Source of the DNA: CAYGWP01 sp964353455
GTDB taxonomy: Bacteria; Planctomycetota; Phycisphaerae; FEN-1346
Assembly: GCA_964353455.1 (NCBI GenBank)
Contig: CAYGWP010000186.1
Span: forward strand, 1 to 9,905
Reading direction: 5' to 3'
DNA: 9,905 nucleotides
Made by a program: the position numbers and the translations under genes
In this document: piece after piece, positions 1 to 7,144 of the stretch
How the letters are laid out: each line of letters begins with the position of its first letter
Position numbering within the stretch: position 1 is the first letter of the stretch
Notes under the pieces: model-generated
Seen by the model: only the letters and a program-made list of their open reading frames with translations
What the model was told of the DNA's origin: nothing
Databases searched by the model: none

Positions 1-129
1 AACAAAAACAGAAGGCTCACGCAAAGGCGCAAAGCCGCAAAGTCATAATAATAAAAACATAAAGACTTATCTTTTTTAGTTCTCTCTTTGCGCCTTTGCG
101 CCTTTGCGTGAGCCTTCTCTTTTTTGTTT
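1..129. repeat. Long inverted repeat with GCGCCTTTGCG units, possible bidirectional terminator
   Basis: Positions 10-42 and 86-118 form 33-base inverted arms with one mismatch. They are made of iterated GCAAAGGC/GCCTTTGC units and enclose a 43-base AT-rich loop. Both outer sides carry T-rich tracts in the outgoing direction: CTTTTTTGTTT after the right arm on the plus strand, and GTTTTTGTT after the left arm on the minus strand. This would suit a bidirectional transcription terminator for the minus-strand radical SAM gene ending at 190 and for whatever converges from the left. The loop is long for a classical intrinsic terminator, so that role is inference. The left flank is cut by the window edge. 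No ORF here looks real. Confidence 0.8.
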
Positions 130-142
130 CTGCCCGGACTCC

Positions 143-191
143 CTCTGCGTCCTCTGCGGCCTCTGCGTTGAATCGGAACTGCGGAAGGCTC
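143..191. repeat. TCTGCG-type intergenic repeat running into a stop codon
   Basis: Three consecutive CTCTGCG-containing units (143-150, 151-160, 161-168) are followed by a tail, GTTGAATCGGAAC then TGCGGAAGGCT. The 30 bases at 161-190 match 4551-4580 with five mismatches. The tail ends at the first base of the TCA that is the reversed stop codon (TGA) of the radical SAM gene. It is therefore a dispersed repeat placed directly at a gene's 3' end. No coding potential is credible. Confidence 0.8.
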
Positions 192-1647
192 ACCCCTCGC
201 CGCCGGAAAGACTGCGGCGGATGCGCTGGACGGCGCGGCGCAGCCACGACCCCTGGCGGTTGAATGCATCGCGCATGGCCCGCAGTTGCGGAATCGTCCA
301 GTCCTCGGTCTCTATCATGCCGCCCTGCGTGAAAGAGCGGGCCACGTTGTCGGGCGTGATCTCCTGCCTCAGGTACCCGCGCTCCGCCGAGATGCGGTTC
401 AACTCCGTGGCGTAGAGGGGCGTGGCCAGCGAAAGGTGCCCGCGTACGCCGTAGCGGCGCTTTAGCATGCGGGCGAAATCGACGGTCATCTGCATGTCCG
501 CGAGCGTCTCCCCCGGCAGGCCCATGATGAACCCGGCGCGGGCCTTGAGGCCCAGGCGCTTACACGCATCGGCCGCGCGCACCACCGATTCCAGCCGCAG
601 GCCCTTGTGGATGACGTCGTCGAGGACCCGCTGCGAACCTGATTCGACGGTGAGGAAGATGGAGCGGCACCCCGCGTCCTTCGCCTTCTCGAGGACGTCG
701 AAGGTCAACTTGTCGGTCCGCATGCCCATCGGGGTTTCCCACGTGATGGGCATCCCCTCGCGATTCATGGCCTCCAGGCCCGCGATGATAGCCAGGAACC
801 GCTCGGTGTTCTGCGCGAGGTTATCATCAATAAAGTAGATGTGTCTGATGTCCAACTCGGTGGCGACCCGCCGCACGTGCCCCAGCACCCGCTCCGGCGA
901 CTGGTACCGGTATCGCCGGCCCATGAGGGCGTGAACGGTGCAGAAGGTGCAGTGGAACGGGCATCCGCGGCTGGTCTGGACGGTGAGGACCCGGCGTTCC
1001 TGCCATCGCCAGCGGCCCTGCGCATCCTTTCCGGCCGTCCGAAGGTACGCCGGGAGGTCCAGGAGGTGATACGCCGGGTCGGGCAGGGCGTCGAGGTCCT
1101 CCAGGAACCCCGCCCGCGGGTTGACTTGCATGTCTTTGCCGCGTCGCCAAACGATGCCGGGGATGGATGAGAGGTCGCCGCCGGACACCAGGGCTTCCAC
1201 GAGCCGCGGGGCGGTTTCCTCGGCCTCTCCGAGGGCCGCCGCGGTGACGGCCGGCTCGGCGAGGTAATCCTCGGGGCGGACGGTGACCGGCGCGCCGCCG
1301 ACGATGATCGGGATGTTCGGAAGGAGTTTCCGCGCCAGCCGCGCGGCCTGGAGGGCCGGCGGCATCTGCGTGTAGAACGTGCTGTTGATGCCCACAAGGT
1401 CTGGCGCTGACTGGCGGATGATGCGTGCCATCTCGTCCCACGTTGCCCCGACGCGGAGGACCCCATCGGGGCCGAACTCCAGGGCGGATGGCTCGCGCTG
1501 GACTGCGCCGTCGAGGAGTCGGACCTGGTGCCCGGTCCGTTCGAGGCACGCCCCGATGGAGAGCAGGGCCAGGGGGATTTCCGCATGGGCCGCCACGTCC
1601 CATCCGCGGCGGAATTCAAGCGGGGGCCTGATGAGGAGCACCTTCAC
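190..1647 (-). CDS. B12-binding-type radical SAM protein
   Basis: This 485-residue protein has the two-domain layout of cobalamin-binding radical SAM enzymes (BchE / P-methylase-like superfamily). The N-terminal Rossmann-like part begins VKVLLIRPP and continues with PLALLSIGACLERTGHQVRLLD, broken here as PLALLSIGACLER and TGHQVRLLD. The radical SAM domain carries SRGCPFHCTFC, with the three cluster cysteines near residues 229, 233 and 236. It is followed by IYFIDDN, by the SAM-binding-type segment FLTVESGSQRVLD, and by GFIMGLPGET. The substrate cannot be told from sequence; relatives act in methylation, ring formation and lipid or cofactor modification. An ATG at 1686 would add 13 residues, but it lies 10 bases after a strong hairpin and lacks a Shine-Dalgarno site. 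The GTG at 1647 has GGGAGA seven bases upstream and begins where the family usually does. It is the last gene of the minus-strand series after clpX. Confidence 0.88.
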   Translation of the reverse strand: MKVLLIRPPLEFRRGWDVAAHAEIPLALLSIGACLERTGHQVRLLDGAVQREPSALEFGPDGVLRVGATWDEMARIIRQSAPDLVGINSTFYTQMPPALQAARLARKLLPNIPIIVGGAPVTVRPEDYLAEPAVTAAALGEAEETAPRLVEALVSGGDLSSIPGIVWRRGKDMQVNPRAGFLEDLDALPDPAYHLLDLPAYLRTAGKDAQGRWRWQERRVLTVQTSRGCPFHCTFCTVHALMGRRYRYQSPERVLGHVRRVATELDIRHIYFIDDNLAQNTERFLAIIAGLEAMNREGMPITWETPMGMRTDKLTFDVLEKAKDAGCRSIFLTVESGSQRVLDDVIHKGLRLESVVRAADACKRLGLKARAGFIMGLPGETLADMQMTVDFARMLKRRYGVRGHLSLATPLYATELNRISAERGYLRQEITPDNVARSFTQGGMIETEDWTIPQLRAMRDAFNRQGSWLRRAVQRIRRSLSGGEG

Positions 1648-1654
1648 CGGCAGT

Positions 1655-1660
1655 TCTCCC
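1655..1660 (-). promoter_or_regulatory. Ribosome binding site deciding a GTG start
   Basis: GGGAGA on the minus strand sits seven bases before the GTG at 1647. This supports the shorter start of the radical SAM gene over the ATG at 1686, which has no comparable site. Confidence 0.5.
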
Positions 1661-1696
1661 GTCCTGTCGCGCAAGGTTTCCGGCATGAGAGGATAC

Positions 1697-1716
1697 CCGC
1701 GACCTTACGGTCGCGG
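1697..1716 (-). promoter_or_regulatory. GNRA-capped hairpin between clpX and the radical SAM gene
   Basis: Read on the minus strand, CCGCGACC and GGTCGCGG form a perfect 8-bp stem around a GTAA loop, a GNRA-type tetraloop. It begins 15 bases after the clpX stop codon and has no following T-run (GTATCCTCTC follows). It is therefore more likely an mRNA-stabilising or attenuating intercistronic hairpin than a strong intrinsic terminator. The role is inferred from position only. Confidence 0.6.
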
Positions 1717-1731
1717 CTCGGCACAGATAGG

Positions 1732-2995
<1,264 letters not shown>

Positions 2996-3009
<14 letters not shown>

Positions 3010-3346
3010 TTGAATCGCTCTCTTTCTGCCCGCCGGGCGGGCCTCGCTCATCGTTATTTATCGGCGGTTCGGGCCGCGCGCCTGAAGCCTTCGGCTTGGC
3101 CCTGGCCCCCGCCATGCCGCCGAGGACCGCCTGGTACTCTTTCTCGGAGATCTCTCCGGCATCGCGGAGGCGGCGGAGTTTCGCCGCGTCTATCCCGCCG
3201 CAGCCCCCGACTGACTTCTGCATCCGCATCGACCACAGCCGCACCAGCGCCACCAGGCCCACCACCGCCATGAGCGCCATGATGCCGTAGAGCATCAGCG
3301 TCAGCAGTTTCTCGATCGACATGCCGAAATCGGTTTCGGGCATCAT
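2996..3346 (-). CDS. Small single-pass membrane protein with SHOCT-like motif
   Basis: This 116-residue protein has one hydrophobic segment at about residues 12-38 (rich in L, M, A, V, ending LVALVRLW), then a basic turn. A short helical motif follows at about 53-76, AAKLRRLRDAGEISEKEYQAV split as AAKLRRLRDAGEIS and EKEYQAV. This resembles the SHOCT short C-terminal domain (leucine-rich helix, DAG, then a T/S-x-E-E-Y/F helix). The tail is charged, proline/glycine-rich and probably disordered. SHOCT motifs are associated with oligomerisation and often sit at the ends of membrane proteins; the partner is unknown. It lies 55 bases after gpsA and overlaps clpX by 14 bases. ATG codons at 3346, 3343 and 3322 are all possible starts and none has a clear Shine-Dalgarno site; I keep the longest. 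Confidence 0.75.
3018..3025 (-). promoter_or_regulatory. Ribosome binding site for clpX inside the upstream gene
   Basis: AAAGAGAG on the minus strand lies eight bases before the ATG at 3009. It decides that start against 3051, and it is inside the coding sequence of the preceding small membrane protein, as expected for translational coupling. Just upstream, 3028-3042 is a 15-base GC palindrome (arms GCCCGCC / GGCGGGC). Confidence 0.55.
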
Positions 3347-3366
3347 GGCTTGTCGATTTCGATTAT

Positions 3367-3385
3367 CGCGGCCGCAGCGGCCGCG
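3367..3385. repeat. Perfect GC palindrome between gpsA and the membrane-protein gene
   Basis: CGCGGCCGCAGCGGCCGCG is a perfect 9+1+9 palindrome in the 55-base gap after the gpsA stop. As RNA it could fold into an 8-bp all-GC stem with a three-base loop. No T-run follows on the minus strand (ATAATCG follows), so terminator activity is doubtful. It could instead separate translation of the two genes. Confidence 0.6.
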
Positions 3386-3401
3386 GTAAACGTTGGTAAT
3401 G

Positions 3402-4403
3402 CTAAACGTTTTCTTTTTTCGGCGCGCGGCTCATCAGGTCGGCCAGCGCATCGGGGGCCGGCTTGCCTTCAAAGAGCACGGCGTGGATTTCCTGCGTGAT
3501 GGGCATCTCCACGCCGTGTCGCTGGGCGAGGGCGGCGGCGCTGCGGGTCGTCTGGACGCCCTCGGCCTCCGCGCGGCCCATCTCGTCCAGCACGTGCCGG
3601 AGCGACTTGCCGCGGCCGATCTCCTGGCCGACATGGTGATTGCGGCTGAGCGGCGATGCGCACGTCGTCACGAGGTCCCCGAGACCCGCGAGGCCCGTGA
3701 ATGTCTCGCGCCTTGCCCCCATGGCTGCGCCCAGGCGGGTCATTTCCACTAGGCCGCGCGTCACGAGCGCCGCCTTGGCGTTCGACCCGAGTTCCAGCCC
3801 GTCGCAGATTCCCGCGGCGATGGCGATCACATTCTTAAGCGCCCCGCCGAGTTCGACGCCCGTCGGGTCATCGTTTGTATATACGCGGAACCAGGGCGTT
3901 GCGAAGGCGTCGCGTGCCGCGCGGGCCGCCTCATCGTCCTTCGACGCCACGACGACGGTGGCCGGCAGCCGCTCGGCCACCTCGCGCGAGAGGCACGGTC
4001 CCGAGAGAACGACGATGCGCCGCTTGCCGAGGACCTGGCCGATGATCTCACTCGGCCTGAGGAGGCTCTCGGCCTCGATGCCCTTGACTACCGACACATA
4101 GACCGCCGCCTCCGGCAGCGCCGGCTTGATGCGCTCCAGCACGCCTCTCAGGTGCCGCGACGGCACGGCGATGACGACGAGGTCTGCCCCTGCGGCGGTC
4201 TCGGCGGCATCGGTCGAGACCTTGAGGTTCTTAGGCAGCGGGAAACCGGGGAGGAAGAGGCGGTTCTCTCTGGCGCGGCGGATTTCGGCGGCCTGGTCCT
4301 CGAAGGCCGACCAGAGTCCGCACGCCCAGCCGTTGTGCGACAGGAGCATCGCGCTAAGCGTGCCCATCGCCCCGTCGCCGATTATCGCCGCTCTTTTTGC
4401 CAT
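3402..4403 (-). CDS. gpsA: NAD(P)-dependent glycerol-3-phosphate dehydrogenase
   Basis: GpsA reduces dihydroxyacetone phosphate to sn-glycerol 3-phosphate, the backbone precursor of phospholipids, in the cytoplasm. The 333 residues have the normal family length. The N-terminal Rossmann fold has the dinucleotide motif GDGAMG (9-14). VVKGIE (105-110) and LSGPCLSREVA (133-143) correspond to the family KG and GPS/GPN motifs. ELGGALKNVIAIAAG (184-198) carries the catalytic-type lysine K190. GLAGLGDLVTTC (237-248) and SRNHHVG (253-259) belong to the C-terminal helical substrate domain. The ATG at 4403 follows a weak GGA-containing purine stretch. Upstream is an AT-rich, repeat-filled gap that may hold its promoter, although no good -35/-10 pair is visible. 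It is first in a likely minus-strand unit with the SHOCT-like protein and clpX. Confidence 0.96.
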   Translation of the reverse strand: MAKRAAIIGDGAMGTLSAMLLSHNGWACGLWSAFEDQAAEIRRARENRLFLPGFPLPKNLKVSTDAAETAAGADLVVIAVPSRHLRGVLERIKPALPEAAVYVSVVKGIEAESLLRPSEIIGQVLGKRRIVVLSGPCLSREVAERLPATVVVASKDDEAARAARDAFATPWFRVYTNDDPTGVELGGALKNVIAIAAGICDGLELGSNAKAALVTRGLVEMTRLGAAMGARRETFTGLAGLGDLVTTCASPLSRNHHVGQEIGRGKSLRHVLDEMGRAEAEGVQTTRSAAALAQRHGVEMPITQEIHAVLFEGKPAPDALADLMSRAPKKENV

Positions 4404-4421
4404 ATCGTTGCTTTTTTCCAG

Positions 4422-4544
4422 GCCGTTCTTAACGCGGAGGCCGCTGAGGACGCAGAGAAAAACAAAGTATTCTAATTAACAACATCAATTTAATTAAATC
4501 TGTTCTCTGCGTTCTCTGCGGCCTCCGCGTTCAAACGGAACGGC
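4422..4544. repeat. Inverted repeat of TCTGCG/CGCAGA units with AT-rich loop
   Basis: The core arms 4431-4458 and 4504-4531 are 28 bases long with two mismatches. With a small gap they extend outward through GCCGTTC (4422-4428) paired with GAACGGC (4538-4544). They enclose a very AT-rich 45-base loop (4459-4503) containing AATTAA and TTTAATTAAAT. The design matches the element at 1-191: purine/pyrimidine-iterated GC arms around an AT-rich centre. It fills most of the 175-base gap between cofH and gpsA. The AT-rich loop could host the gpsA promoter, but I see no convincing hexamer pair. Confidence 0.8.
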
Positions 4545-4578
4545 GGAGACCTCTGCGTTCAACCGGAACGGCAGAAGA
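4522..4578. repeat. Tandem 28-base direct repeat abutting the cofH stop codon
   Basis: Two adjacent copies, at 4522-4549 and 4550-4578, begin CCTC(C/T)GCGTTCAA and end CGGAACGGC(G/A)GA. They differ at three positions plus one extra base. Each contains a small dyad, GTTC-N5-GAAC. The second copy matches the tail at 161-190 and runs directly into the reversed stop codon of cofH (4579-4581). Confidence 0.8.
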
Positions 4579-5679
4579 CTATCCGCTCGGCACCGCCGCG
4601 TCCAGAAAATGATAAAGCGTGTCGCGGCGGACGGGCGTGCGGCCGGCGCGGCGGATGGCGGCGGCCATGTCGGCAAGCGTCAGCGCCTGGCCGTGCGTCC
4701 CGCCGGCGGAGCGCGTGATGTTCTCCGACATCAAGGTCCCGCCCAGGTCGTTCACGCCGTAATCGAAACTCTCGACGGCCACGTCCACCCCCAGTTTCAC
4801 CCACGATGTCTGAAGGTTCGGTATCAGCCGCCCGAAGTAAAGCCGCGCCACGGCGTACAGGAGGAACACTTCCTGCTTCGGCAGCACATGCCGGATGCTG
4901 CGGGCGCGGCCGAGCGGAGTATGGAACGGCATAAACACGAGCGGAATGAATTCCGTTATGCCGCCGGTCTCGGCCTGTAGGTCCCTGAGGACCCTCAGGT
5001 GGGCCGCCACGTGTTCGGGCCTCTCGATGTGGCCGAAGAGGATGGTCGATGTGCTGCGGATCCCAAGTTCGTGTGCGGTCCTTACGATCTCGACCCATCG
5101 GGCGGTAGAGAGTTTGGAGGGACAGATCTCGCGCCGCACTTCATCCACCAGGATTTCGGCCGCCGTGCCGCAGAGGCTGCCGTAGCCGGCCTCCAGGAGT
5201 TTCCGGAACGTTTCGCGCGGCGCGAGGCCCGCCTTCCGCGAGTAATACTCGATCTCCATCGGGCTGAGGGCGTGGATGTGGATGCCCGGGTACGCCTCGT
5301 GTATGGCCGCGAAGATTGCCAGGACGTGGTCGAGCGTGAGGGCGGGGTTCAGGCCCCCGACCATGCAGACCTCATCGATGCCCGGGGTGCGGCCGGCAAG
5401 TTCGACGGCCTCCGCGGGCGTCAGGACGTACGCGGCCTCGTCGTCGGGTTCCACACGGTACGCGCAGAACGCGCACGCCGCAGAGCAGGCGTTCGTGAAG
5501 TTGATGTTGCGGTTGAAGACGTAGGAGACGCGGCGGCCGTTCAGGCCGCGGTTCAGGCGGTCGGCGGCGGCATGGACGGGTGCGCGGGCCTCGCGCGGAA
5601 GCGAGAGGAGCGCGGCGGCGTCGGCCTCCGTCAGGAGTTCGCCCGCCGCAGGTTTCTTGACGATTCGGTCCAGGTCCAT
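4579..5679 (-). CDS. cofH: CofH-like radical SAM enzyme (5-deazaflavin/aminofutalosine family)
   Basis: This 366-residue protein belongs to the CofH/MqnC/MqnE radical SAM group. Its cluster motif is NFTNACSAACAFCAY, with C65, C69 and C72. CofH joins tyrosine-derived fragments to 5-amino-6-ribitylaminouracil on the way to the F420 chromophore; MqnE and MqnC act in the futalosine route to menaquinone. CofH-type signatures are GTAAEIL (171-177), LQTSWVKLG (289-297) and GGTLMSENITRSAGGTHG (313-330). The ending AGRTPVRRDTLY (345-356) instead recalls MqnE. EVCMVGGLNP and SSTILFGHIE-like segments (209-219) are shared by the group. I favour CofH, but no cofG or other cofactor gene is in the window to confirm F420 synthesis. 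The ATG at 5679 follows a GGGGG stretch and a strong sigma70-like promoter. It is divergent from the lipoprotein genes. Confidence 0.8.
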   Translation of the reverse strand: MDLDRIVKKPAAGELLTEADAAALLSLPREARAPVHAAADRLNRGLNGRRVSYVFNRNINFTNACSAACAFCAYRVEPDDEAAYVLTPAEAVELAGRTPGIDEVCMVGGLNPALTLDHVLAIFAAIHEAYPGIHIHALSPMEIEYYSRKAGLAPRETFRKLLEAGYGSLCGTAAEILVDEVRREICPSKLSTARWVEIVRTAHELGIRSTSTILFGHIERPEHVAAHLRVLRDLQAETGGITEFIPLVFMPFHTPLGRARSIRHVLPKQEVFLLYAVARLYFGRLIPNLQTSWVKLGVDVAVESFDYGVNDLGGTLMSENITRSAGGTHGQALTLADMAAAIRRAGRTPVRRDTLYHFLDAAVPSG

Positions 5680-5689
5680 AAGTTACGAT

Positions 5690-5705
5690 GCCCCCATGCG
5701 GGGGC
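5690..5705 (-). promoter_or_regulatory. Short hairpin in the cofH 5' leader
   Basis: GCCCCC and GGGGGC form a 6-bp stem around a four-base loop within the predicted leader of about 50 bases, 10 bases before the cofH ATG. The G-run that would serve as ribosome binding site lies in the stem, so folding could damp translation. This is inferred from sequence alone. Confidence 0.4.
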
Positions 5706-5736
5706 CGCCACGGGGCAAACCATGCCCACACGGTCG

Positions 5737-5765
5737 AGTATAGCCGTTTGGCCGGCAGGGGTCAA
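5737..5765 (-). promoter_or_regulatory. Sigma70-like promoter for cofH
   Basis: On the minus strand TTGACC (5760-5765) and TATACT (5737-5742) match the consensus -35 and -10 hexamers at five of six positions each. They are separated by exactly 17 bases. Transcription would start near 5730 and give a leader of about 50 bases. Confidence 0.6.
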
Positions 5766-5787
5766 TGGCGGCAGGGGCAGGCAGGGG
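5754..5787. repeat. Three direct copies of GGCAGGGG between divergent promoters
   Basis: GGCAGGGG occurs at 5754-5761, 5770-5777 and 5780-5787, with start spacings of 16 and 10 bases. The first copy overlaps the cofH -35 hexamer and the last ends just before the -35 hexamer of the lipoprotein promoter. The position suits a regulator binding site shared by both promoters. In a GC-rich genome chance G-runs are possible. Confidence 0.4.
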
Positions 5788-5788
5788 C

Positions 5789-5817
5789 TTGCCCGGCGGG
5801 CGGAGGGAATCTACACT
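5789..5817 (+). promoter_or_regulatory. Candidate promoter for the first lipoprotein gene
   Basis: TTGCCC (5789-5794) and TACACT (5812-5817) each match four of six consensus bases at an exact 17-base spacing. They predict a start near 5824 and a leader of about 35 bases before the ATG at 5859. This is weaker than the opposing cofH promoter. Confidence 0.35.
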
Positions 5818-5858
5818 CTAGGGAGGCCAATGAGCGGCGGCCCTGTGGGGGCAAGAAC

Positions 5859-6917
5859 ATGCGCGCACTTCGAGCGGCGGCGGCGGTCATCGCCATTGCC
5901 CTGGCGGGAGGCTGCTTCGAGGGCAAGGGCGACCTCACTCTTAACCCAGACGGCTCCGGCAAGGTCACCGGCGAGATCACTTTCATTCTTGAGGCCCCCT
6001 GGACCGGCCCGAAGCGGACCACCACGAATCCGAACGCCCCGCCCGAGACGCCCAAGACGCCCGACGAGTTGACCCGCGAGGCGGTGCTGCTCATACTCCA
6101 GCGCTCCAGCGGCATCGACGCATGGAAAGATGTTTCATTCGAGCAGGCCGCCGGCAACCGCGTCCGCTTCAAGGGCACCGCCTATTTCCGCGATCTCTCG
6201 AAGGTGCGGATTTCCCCGGACTCGAAGTCGCGCCTCTCGTTCGGCTCGGACGGGACGAACCAACTGGTGCTCGTGCTCAGCCGGTCAAGCATCGGCGCCG
6301 AGCCGGCCAAGGCCGGCCGCCTGATCGGGCCCGATGAACTCGCCAAGCGCCTGAAGGATGAGCGGGCGAAGTACCAACTGGCCCGAGGCGCGATCACCCC
6401 CGAAATGCTGGGCATGATGCTGGACCTGGCGTTCCGCGTCCCGGGCACGGTTGATGAAGTGAAGAACATCGAGGAGAAGGGTGGGGCGATGGCGGTCCAT
6501 GTGGAGGGGTTCAGGATTTTCCAGGCGCTCGACGTTCAGATGATCGACAACGCGTTCGTCGGCGGCGTCATCTTCTCCGGCCGCACGTTCTCCGAGCAGA
6601 TGGTGCGCGACATGGTGAACCAGAAGGTCTTCGGCCTGAAAGGCGATTGCTGGGCCCGCATGAAGGGGCCGTTCGCCAATAGATTCGAGTACAAGGCCGA
6701 GGTCGATGCGGCGAAGAAGGCGTACCCGGGGATGCTGGCCAAGTTGGGCCTCGAGAAGGACAAGTCGCCCCCGCGGCCGCCGGCCCCAGCACCGAAGCCG
6801 GCCCCGACCCCGCCGCCGAAGAAGGCCGCAGACCTCATCCCCGGCAAGGGCACGGTGCCGAACCTTCCCCTGCCGGACAAACTACCGACCATCCCGGCGC
6901 CGATACTGCCGTTCTAG
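5859..6917 (+). CDS. Predicted lipoprotein, LNPDGSG family (paralogue 1)
   Basis: A 352-residue predicted lipoprotein of unknown function. The short signal peptide ends LAGGC with the lipidated cysteine at residue 19; the box is slightly relaxed because of the extra glycine. Next comes LTLNPDGSGKV (26-36), then a mixed region with IDAWKDV (86-92), FKGTAYFRD (104-112) and FRVPGTVDE (192-200). The C-terminal tail is rich in proline, alanine and lysine (about 304-352) and probably disordered. These blocks recur in the same order in the gene at 7145, so the two are paralogues. The frame stays open upstream to 5688, but that extension would cross the promoter region. The ATG at 5859 has GGGGG seven bases upstream and starts a proper signal peptide. 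It is likely anchored to an envelope membrane. No catalytic motif is seen. Confidence 0.85.
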   Translation: MRALRAAAAVIAIALAGGCFEGKGDLTLNPDGSGKVTGEITFILEAPWTGPKRTTTNPNAPPETPKTPDELTREAVLLILQRSSGIDAWKDVSFEQAAGNRVRFKGTAYFRDLSKVRISPDSKSRLSFGSDGTNQLVLVLSRSSIGAEPAKAGRLIGPDELAKRLKDERAKYQLARGAITPEMLGMMLDLAFRVPGTVDEVKNIEEKGGAMAVHVEGFRIFQALDVQMIDNAFVGGVIFSGRTFSEQMVRDMVNQKVFGLKGDCWARMKGPFANRFEYKAEVDAAKKAYPGMLAKLGLEKDKSPPRPPAPAPKPAPTPPPKKAADLIPGKGTVPNLPLPDKLPTIPAPILPF

Positions 6918-6984
6918 CACCGTTTTTCGCTTGCATCCTTCGCCCGCCGTGAGACATTGGCGGGGTGCACCGAACAGGAGAGGC

Positions 6985-7135
6985 TTAGTATGACAGCGCT
7001 ACTTCGCGTTTTTGCGCGGCGGTTCTCCCGAACCGCCGCGTGGATTGCCGGTTATTCACACCCCTATGCGGTATTCCGGCGCGGCGGGTCGGGAGACCCG
7101 CCGCGCAGAGTATGAATCTAGCGCTGTCATATTAG
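6985..7135. mobile_element. Palindromic MITE/REPIN-like element with two inverted hairpins
   Basis: Terminal inverted repeats of 13 bases, TATGACAGCGCTA, are perfect (6989-7001 and 7119-7131) and flanked on both sides by TTAG (6985-6988, 7132-7135), a possible target duplication. A TA duplication (6989-6990, 7130-7131) is an alternative. After 12-base spacers come two hairpins. The first, 7015-7040, has an 11-bp stem and TCCC loop; the second, 7079-7106, has a 12-bp stem and GGGA loop. The second is the reverse complement of the first except for one paired change (T-A at 7023/7032 becomes G-C), which keeps the stem. The centre continues the palindrome imperfectly (7042-7050 with 7069-7077). 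No ORF of note lies inside. It could be a non-autonomous mobile element, a structured leader for the next gene, or both. No transposase is in the window. Confidence 0.7.
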
Positions 7136-7138
7136 GAG
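7134..7138 (+). promoter_or_regulatory. Ribosome binding site at the edge of the palindrome
   Basis: AGGAG lies six bases before the ATG at 7145. Its first bases can join the outer stem of the palindromic element through wobble pairs (7132-7136 with 6984-6988), so the folded RNA could partly hide it. Confidence 0.6.
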
Positions 7139-7144
7139 ATACCC

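Noticed and set aside
1..191. CRISPR array
   Set aside because: The repeated units are short, contiguous and part of inverted arms. There are no regular unique spacers and no cas genes.
104..415. Small plus-strand open frame across the left repeat
   Set aside because: It is a translation of the TCTGCG repeat and of the antisense of the radical SAM gene.
5688..5858. 57-codon upstream extension of the first lipoprotein
   Set aside because: It would place arginine- and glycine-rich residues before a clear lipoprotein signal peptide and would start upstream of the likely promoter. The ATG at 5859 has its own ribosome binding site.
4999..6072. Plus-strand open frame of 357 codons opposite cofH and across the divergent promoters
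   Set aside because: It is antisense to a conserved radical SAM gene, crosses both promoter candidates and has the wrong frame for the lipoprotein.
6943..6964. Terminator after the first lipoprotein (CCCGCC/GGCGGG)
   Set aside because: The stem is only 6 bp with a 10-base loop and no following T-run. It is too weak to call.
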